A DNA stretch of 42,543 nucleotides, taken from assembly GCA_900550035.1 (NCBI GenBank), contig URQS01000027.1, positions 1 through 42,543 on the forward strand, given 5' to 3'. Source of the stretch: an uncultured Prevotella sp. (GTDB taxonomy: Bacteria; Bacteroidota; Bacteroidia; Bacteroidales; Bacteroidaceae). A model generated the notes under the pieces. It did not search any database and had not been told where the DNA came from. It worked only from the letters and a program-made list of their open reading frames with translations. Of this stretch, positions 39,464 to 42,543 are shown piece by piece (the first letter of the stretch is position 1; every line of letters begins with the position of its first letter). The position numbers and the translations under genes were made by a program.

Positions 39464-39928
39464 ATGGAATATATGTCACAAGAGTGCTACGACAAACTCG
39501 TAGCCGAACTTCGCCATATGGAACAGGTAGAACTGCCACAAGTGCGCGATGCCATAGCCGAGGCCCGCGACAAGGGCGACTTGAGCGAGAACTTCGAATA
39601 TCATGCAGCCAAGCGTGAGCAAGGCCGTCTGCTGGGACGCATCAGCTACAAGCAGAAAGTACTTGAGAATGCTCGCATCATCGACAAGACACGTCTTAAT
39701 GCCGACGTAGTAGGTATATTAAGTAAGGTAAAGATAACCAACCTCAACAACAACCGCAGCATGTCGTATACCATCGTGAGCGCATCAGAGGCAAACTTGT
39801 CAGAAGGCAAGATTTCCATAAAATCACCTATCGCCCAGGCATTGCTCAACAAAAAACCTGAAGATATAGTAGAGGTACGCGTACCGGCAGGCATATTACG
39901 ACTGAGAATTGACAGTATTGAGCTGTAA
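39464..39928 (+). CDS. greA: Transcription elongation factor GreA
   Basis: The 154-residue protein begins with the long antiparallel coiled coil (YDKLVAELRHMEQVELPQV, ARDKGDLSENFEYHAAKREQ), whose acidic tip (DLSEN) projects into the RNA polymerase secondary channel. It ends in the FKBP-like C-domain (SYTIVSASEANLSEGKIS, SPIAQALLNKKPED). It rescues backtracked polymerase by stimulating transcript cleavage. The gene is monocistronic. rpsF downstream has its own promoter. Confidence 0.97.
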   Translation: MEYMSQECYDKLVAELRHMEQVELPQVRDAIAEARDKGDLSENFEYHAAKREQGRLLGRISYKQKVLENARIIDKTRLNADVVGILSKVKITNLNNNRSMSYTIVSASEANLSEGKISIKSPIAQALLNKKPEDIVEVRVPAGILRLRIDSIEL

Positions 39929-39974
39929 ATACACATAAAAGATGTTAAACATTTCCTCAAACCCACAGGCAATG

Positions 39975-40005
39975 TTTGTCATCTAACTAAAAATCAGTAC
40001 CTTTG
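39975..40005 (+). promoter_or_regulatory. Promoter of rpsF-rpsR-rplI
   Basis: TTTG (39975-39978) and TACCTTTG (39998-40005) with exactly 19 bp between, a perfect match to the Bacteroidetes consensus, 47 bp before rpsF. Confidence 0.88.
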
Positions 40006-40052
40006 CACCCGCAATTTTGCAAATAGTAATTATATTTTAATTTTTAACAACA

Positions 40053-40394
40053 ATGAATCGATACGAAACCGTTTTCATTTTGACTCCCGTTTTGTCTGAT
40101 GAACAGATGAAGGAAGCGGTCGCAAAGTTCAAGAAGCTCCTCACCGACAACGGTGCAGAGATTGTGAACGAGGAGACCTGGGGACTCAAGAAGATGGCTT
40201 ATGCTATTCAGAAGAAGTCAACAGGATTCTATTGCCTGCTCGAGTTCAAGGCTGAGCCTACAATCGTTAAAACTCTCGAAACTGGCTATCGCCGCGACGA
40301 GAAAGTTATTCGTCACATGACAGTTAAGCTCGACAAGTATGCTGCACAGTATGCTGAGAAGAGACGTAACAAATTCGCAAACAAGGAGGCTTAA
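40053..40394 (+). CDS. rpsF: 30S ribosomal protein S6
   Basis: The 113-residue protein has the S6 ferredoxin-like pattern: MNRYETVFILTPVLSDEQMK, then ETWGLKKMAYAIQKKSTGFY and VKTLETGYRRDEKVIRHMTV, with a charged tail KRRNKFANKEA. S6 pairs with S18 on the 30S platform. The gene heads the rpsF-rpsR-rplI operon and is separated from rpsR by 3 bp. Confidence 0.98.
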   Translation: MNRYETVFILTPVLSDEQMKEAVAKFKKLLTDNGAEIVNEETWGLKKMAYAIQKKSTGFYCLLEFKAEPTIVKTLETGYRRDEKVIRHMTVKLDKYAAQYAEKRRNKFANKEA

Positions 40395-40397
40395 ATT

Positions 40398-40667
40398 ATG
40401 GCAGCAGTAGAATCAGAAATTCGCTATTTGACTCCACCTTCAGTGGACACACGCAAGAAGAAGTATTGCCGTTTCAAGAAGAGCGGTATCAAGTACATCG
40501 ACTATAAGGATCCTGAGTTCCTCAAGAAGTTCTTGAACGAGCAGGGCAAGATCCTTCCCCGTCGTATCACAGGTACATCTTTGAAGTATCAGCGTCGCGT
40601 AGCACAGGCTGTTAAGCGTGCTCGCCAGATTGCTTTGCTTCCTTACGTAACCGATTTGATGAAATAA
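40398..40667 (+). CDS. rpsR: 30S ribosomal protein S18
   Basis: The 89-residue protein carries the S18 motifs KKYCRFKKSGIKYIDYKDPE, LKKFLNEQGKILPRRITGTS and KYQRRVAQAVKRARQIALLP. It forms a heterodimer with S6 on the small subunit. It is the middle gene of the operon. Confidence 0.98.
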   Translation: MAAVESEIRYLTPPSVDTRKKKYCRFKKSGIKYIDYKDPEFLKKFLNEQGKILPRRITGTSLKYQRRVAQAVKRARQIALLPYVTDLMK

Positions 40668-40672
40668 TTATT

Positions 40673-40680
40673 AAGGAGGA
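40673..40680 (+). promoter_or_regulatory. Strong Shine-Dalgarno site of rplI
   Basis: AAGGAGGA ends 9 nt before the rplI ATG at 40690. Canonical Shine-Dalgarno sites are uncommon in Bacteroidetes and few other genes in this window show one, so it stands out and fixes the rplI start. Confidence 0.8.
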
Positions 40681-40689
40681 CAACAAGCA

Positions 40690-41202
40690 ATGGAAATCAT
40701 ACTTAAAGAAGATATTATCGGACTGGGTTACAAGAACGACATCGTTAATGTAAAGAGTGGTTACGGTCGTAACTACCTCATTCCCCAGGGCAAGGGTGTA
40801 ATCGCATCTGAATCAGCAAAGAAGGTTCTCGCCGAGAACTTGAAGCAGCAGGCCCACAAGCTCGCAGCTATCAAGGCTGAGGCTGAGAAGAAGGCTGAGC
40901 AGCTCAATGGCGTAGAGCTCGTTATCGCCGCTAAGGTAAGCGCTACTGGTGCTACTTACGGTTCAGTTAACGCTGCTATCGTTGCTGAGGAGCTGAAGAA
41001 CAAGGGCATCGAGGTTGATCGTAAGATTATCACAATGCGCGACATCAAGCACGTTGGCGACTTCGAGGCTACAATCCACTTCCACAAGGAGGTTGAGGTT
41101 AAGGTTCCCGTTAAGGTCGTAGCAGAGAACGCTACTGTAGAGGCTCCCGTTGAGGAGGCTCCTAAGGCAGAGGCTGCACAGACAGAGGAGACAGCTGAGT
41201 AA
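40690..41202 (+). CDS. rplI: 50S ribosomal protein L9
   Basis: The 170-residue protein has the L9 N-domain (MEIILKEDIIGLGYKNDIVN, then GYGRNYLIPQGKGVIAS), the long connecting helix (LKQQAHKLAAIKAEAEKKAE) and the C-domain (SATGATYGSVNAAIVAEEL, FEATIHFHKEVEVKVPVKV). It ends in an Ala/Glu-rich tail (VEEAPKAEAAQTEETAE) of about 20 residues, common in Bacteroidetes. L9 spans from the L1 stalk base outward on the 50S subunit. It closes the rpsF operon. The inserted IS starts about 25 bp after its stop, and the IS transposase frame runs antisense through the last 247 bp of the gene. Confidence 0.97.
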   Translation: MEIILKEDIIGLGYKNDIVNVKSGYGRNYLIPQGKGVIASESAKKVLAENLKQQAHKLAAIKAEAEKKAEQLNGVELVIAAKVSATGATYGSVNAAIVAEELKNKGIEVDRKIITMRDIKHVGDFEATIHFHKEVEVKVPVKVVAENATVEAPVEEAPKAEAAQTEETAE

Positions 41203-42543
41203 TATTCACAGCAAACCCAATAATTGAGGGAGGGCGTGTCAAAACTCCCAATATAAATAAAAAAAACTCGTTGTACGTTCTTGTGTGGATGTACAACGAG
41301 TTTTTGTTTTTCTACAAAAAAGAGCCTTATAAACAATTTATATGGCGTTATATGGGTCAAATAAGCCCTCAAATAAGAGAAAAGTCCTCCCTTGGTCATT
41401 TTTGCCACCATTTTCTTTATATTAAAGGCAATGGCAAAGAAGGCAAAGTCCATTTTGACCTTGTCTACACCGATATGGCGAAAACGATTGTACGCCATGT
41501 TGTATTTTATTTGCCCGAAGACCGCTTCCGGCTCGATGCTTCTCCTGCCTCTATGCCTTAGGCCTTCCTCGGAGGTGAGCAGCTCACTCGCCTTCTTTTT
41601 GTAGGCTTCCAGTTTGTGGTTACGGTCAATCACGCGCCTGCCCTTGGATGCGTCAAAGCACTGACCGCGTAGCGGACATCCCCTACAGTTCTGTGCTGTA
41701 TATGTTGCCCTATCGGAGACATATCCACTCGCACTTGTCTTGTGGCTGGTTCCAGTACGTGCCATGTGTTGGCCCATCGGACAGACACAATAGTCTTCCT
41801 CCTTGTTATAATAGAAGTTTTCCGAGCGGAATGGATCCGGTACATACTGTGGACGGTGCTCTATATGGAAGCGGTTGTATTTCACATAGGCGGCGGTGCC
41901 GTTCAGCTCCATAAACTCGTAATTCTCCTCTGAGCCATAACCAGAGTCTGCCACTTCCGTTGACGCAAAGTGTCCATAACGCTCACGGAACGACTCCATG
42001 AATGGGATGTAGGTAAGGGTGTCTGTAGGGTTGGGGAACAGTGCAAAGTTGGTGATGAACTGGTTCTCGGTTGCAATCTGAAGATTGTACCCGGGTTTTG
42101 TCAGCCCGTCGTTTATAGCATCCTCCTTCATGTGCATGAATGTAGCATCCTTGTCGGTCTTTGAATAAGAGTTGCGGTCACCGAGAGTTTCAAGATGTTG
42201 GTTGTATTCAGCCAGTTTCTCGCTACGTTCCTTGAGTTCCTTGGCTAACTTGCGCCTCTTCTTCTTTTCTTCCTTGTCCATCTCCACTTGCGGGTCGGAC
42301 AGCGAGGCATTAAGTTCTGCGGATATTTCGGCAAGTTGTGACGGGGTGAATTCCACCGTTTCGTCTGTCTTGGTATTGTCTTGTGCTATGCAGTCGTCAA
42401 CCTGGGCAAGCAGAGCCTTTACCTTGTCAATCAATCTGGCACGGTTACGCTCGACAGTCTTACGCCAAACAAACGTATACTTGTTTGACTTCGACTCTAT
42501 CTTCGTGCCGTCCACATACTCCACGTCGAGACTCACAAATCCC
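40956..42543 (-). CDS. IS1182-type transposase, 5' end beyond the window, frame reads past the IS end
   Basis: The visible frame (about 529 codons) is open at the window edge; upstream codons GF and then VSLDVEYVDGTKIESKSNKY show that the start lies beyond 42543. It has the IS1182 features: YVDGTKIE, a charged coil, DKDATFMHMKED, PGYNLQIATENQFI (first Asp region), STEVADSGYGSEENYEFM, the Cys-rich DDE_Tnp_1_6-type stretch (CPMGQHMARTGTS, NCRGCPLRGQC) and EAVFGQIKYNMAYNRFRHIG with the last acidic residue. No stop occurs before the inverted repeat. The frame continues through the hairpin and repeat (SFDTPS) and about 80 codons antisense to rplI, ending at 40956. One extra T in the T8 run at 41257-41264 would give a TGA inside the repeat instead. 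Confidence 0.75.
   Translation of the reverse strand, partial: GFVSLDVEYVDGTKIESKSNKYTFVWRKTVERNRARLIDKVKALLAQVDDCIAQDNTKTDETVEFTPSQLAEISAELNASLSDPQVEMDKEEKKKRRKLAKELKERSEKLAEYNQHLETLGDRNSYSKTDKDATFMHMKEDAINDGLTKPGYNLQIATENQFITNFALFPNPTDTLTYIPFMESFRERYGHFASTEVADSGYGSEENYEFMELNGTAAYVKYNRFHIEHRPQYVPDPFRSENFYYNKEEDYCVCPMGQHMARTGTSHKTSASGYVSDRATYTAQNCRGCPLRGQCFDASKGRRVIDRNHKLEAYKKKASELLTSEEGLRHRGRRSIEPEAVFGQIKYNMAYNRFRHIGVDKVKMDFAFFAIAFNIKKMVAKMTKGGLFSYLRAYLTHITPYKLFIRLFFVEKQKLVVHPHKNVQRVFFIYIGSFDTPSLNYWVCCEYYSAVSSVCAASALGASSTGASTVAFSATTLTGTLTSTSLWKWIVASKSPTCLMSRIVIILRSTSMPLFFSSSATIAALTEP
41226..42543 (-). mobile_element. IS1182-type insertion sequence, right part beyond the window
   Basis: The element begins about 25 bp after rplI. 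GGGAGGGCGTGTCAAAACT (around 41228-41246) looks like one terminal inverted repeat. Inside it is a 13-bp perfect hairpin and then a minus-strand transposase. The other end and any target duplication lie outside the window, so completeness cannot be judged. It differs in family from the remnant at the left edge. Confidence 0.75.
41264..41310. terminator. Hairpin terminator at the IS end
   Basis: AAACTCGTTGTAC (41264-41276) and GTACAACGAGTTT (41291-41303) form a perfect 13-bp stem with T runs on both sides. It can stop transposase transcripts leaving the IS and also transcription coming from rpsF-rpsR-rplI, whose own terminator may have been displaced. Confidence 0.75.

Noticed and set aside
40006..40052. 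Possible S6:S18 feedback RNA in the rpsF leader
   Set aside because: The leader is only about 40 nt, AT-rich, and no stem with the expected CCG bulge can be drawn.
1..42543. CRISPR array, rRNA or tRNA genes, integrase attachment sites, toxin-antitoxin or restriction genes
   Set aside because: None could be found on reading either strand; the only regular repeat array (4501-4613) has diverged 30-bp units without spacers.

Overview
The window looks like a chromosomal segment of a Bacteroidales bacterium, most likely Prevotella or a close relative. Three things point there. Many genes are preceded by the Bacteroidetes-type promoter TAnnTTTG, often with TTTG about 19 bp upstream. Several proteins belong to families largely confined to this group (DUF4491, DUF4421, DUF4836, a 290-residue RpoD, a subunit a of ATP synthase with a signal peptide). 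The ATP synthase genes run atpD-atpC-atpI-like-atpB-E-F-H-A-G, the Bacteroidales arrangement. The assignment is inferred from the proteins, not from a 16S gene, and no rRNA or tRNA gene was seen.

Layout. 1-1046: decayed ISAon1-type (ISL3-like) transposase. 1.2-2.6 kb (-): infC-rpmI-rplT. 2.8-3.6 kb (+): DUF4491 and rlmH. 3.8-5.0 kb (-): lrgA-lrgB with a 30-bp tandem repeat between them. 5.2-12.6 kb (-): complete F-type ATP synthase operon. 12.7-15.1 kb (-): pfkA and an NhaD-type antiporter. 15.4-19.4 kb (+): NudC-like Nudix hydrolase, Gfo/Idh/MocA oxidoreductase, a DUF4421 outer-membrane-type protein and a DUF1460 lipoprotein. 19.4-24.3 kb (-): DUF2723 (TMEM260-like) membrane protein, polysaccharide deacetylase, queG. 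24.5-26.1 kb (+): HU-CCDC81/SPOR protein and zinc-ribbon/FHA protein. 26.2-28.2 kb (-): a completely decayed DUF4836 lipoprotein plus ABC transporter operon. 28.3-29.0 kb (-): rsmE. 29.2-30.1 kb (+): rpoD. 30.2-33.3 kb (-): an SBP-like lipoprotein and a 722-residue helical-repeat protein. 33.4-36.9 kb (+): radA, queC, pgk. 37.0-39.2 kb (-): pflB. 39.5-41.2 kb (+): greA, then rpsF-rpsR-rplI. 41.2-42.5 kb (-): an IS1182-type element cut by the window edge.

How it fits together. Most of the window is housekeeping: translation (IF3, L35, L20, S6, S18, L9, RlmH, RsmE, QueC/QueG), transcription (RpoD, GreA), repair (RadA), energy (ATP synthase, Pfk, Pgk, pyruvate formate-lyase, typical of a fermenting anaerobe) and ion homeostasis. 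The less understood part is envelope-related: LrgAB, DUF4421-DUF1460, DUF2723-deacetylase, HU/SPOR-FHA and the orphan SBP lipoprotein with its helical-repeat partner.

I do not see a clear-cut new defence or mobile system. The most unusual signals are a textbook terminator hairpin inside the start of queG, the multi-gene decay at 26.2-28.2 kb, the tandem repeat in the lrgA-lrgB spacer, overlapping divergent promoters at radA, and a transposase reading frame that runs out of its IS into the antisense strand of rplI.
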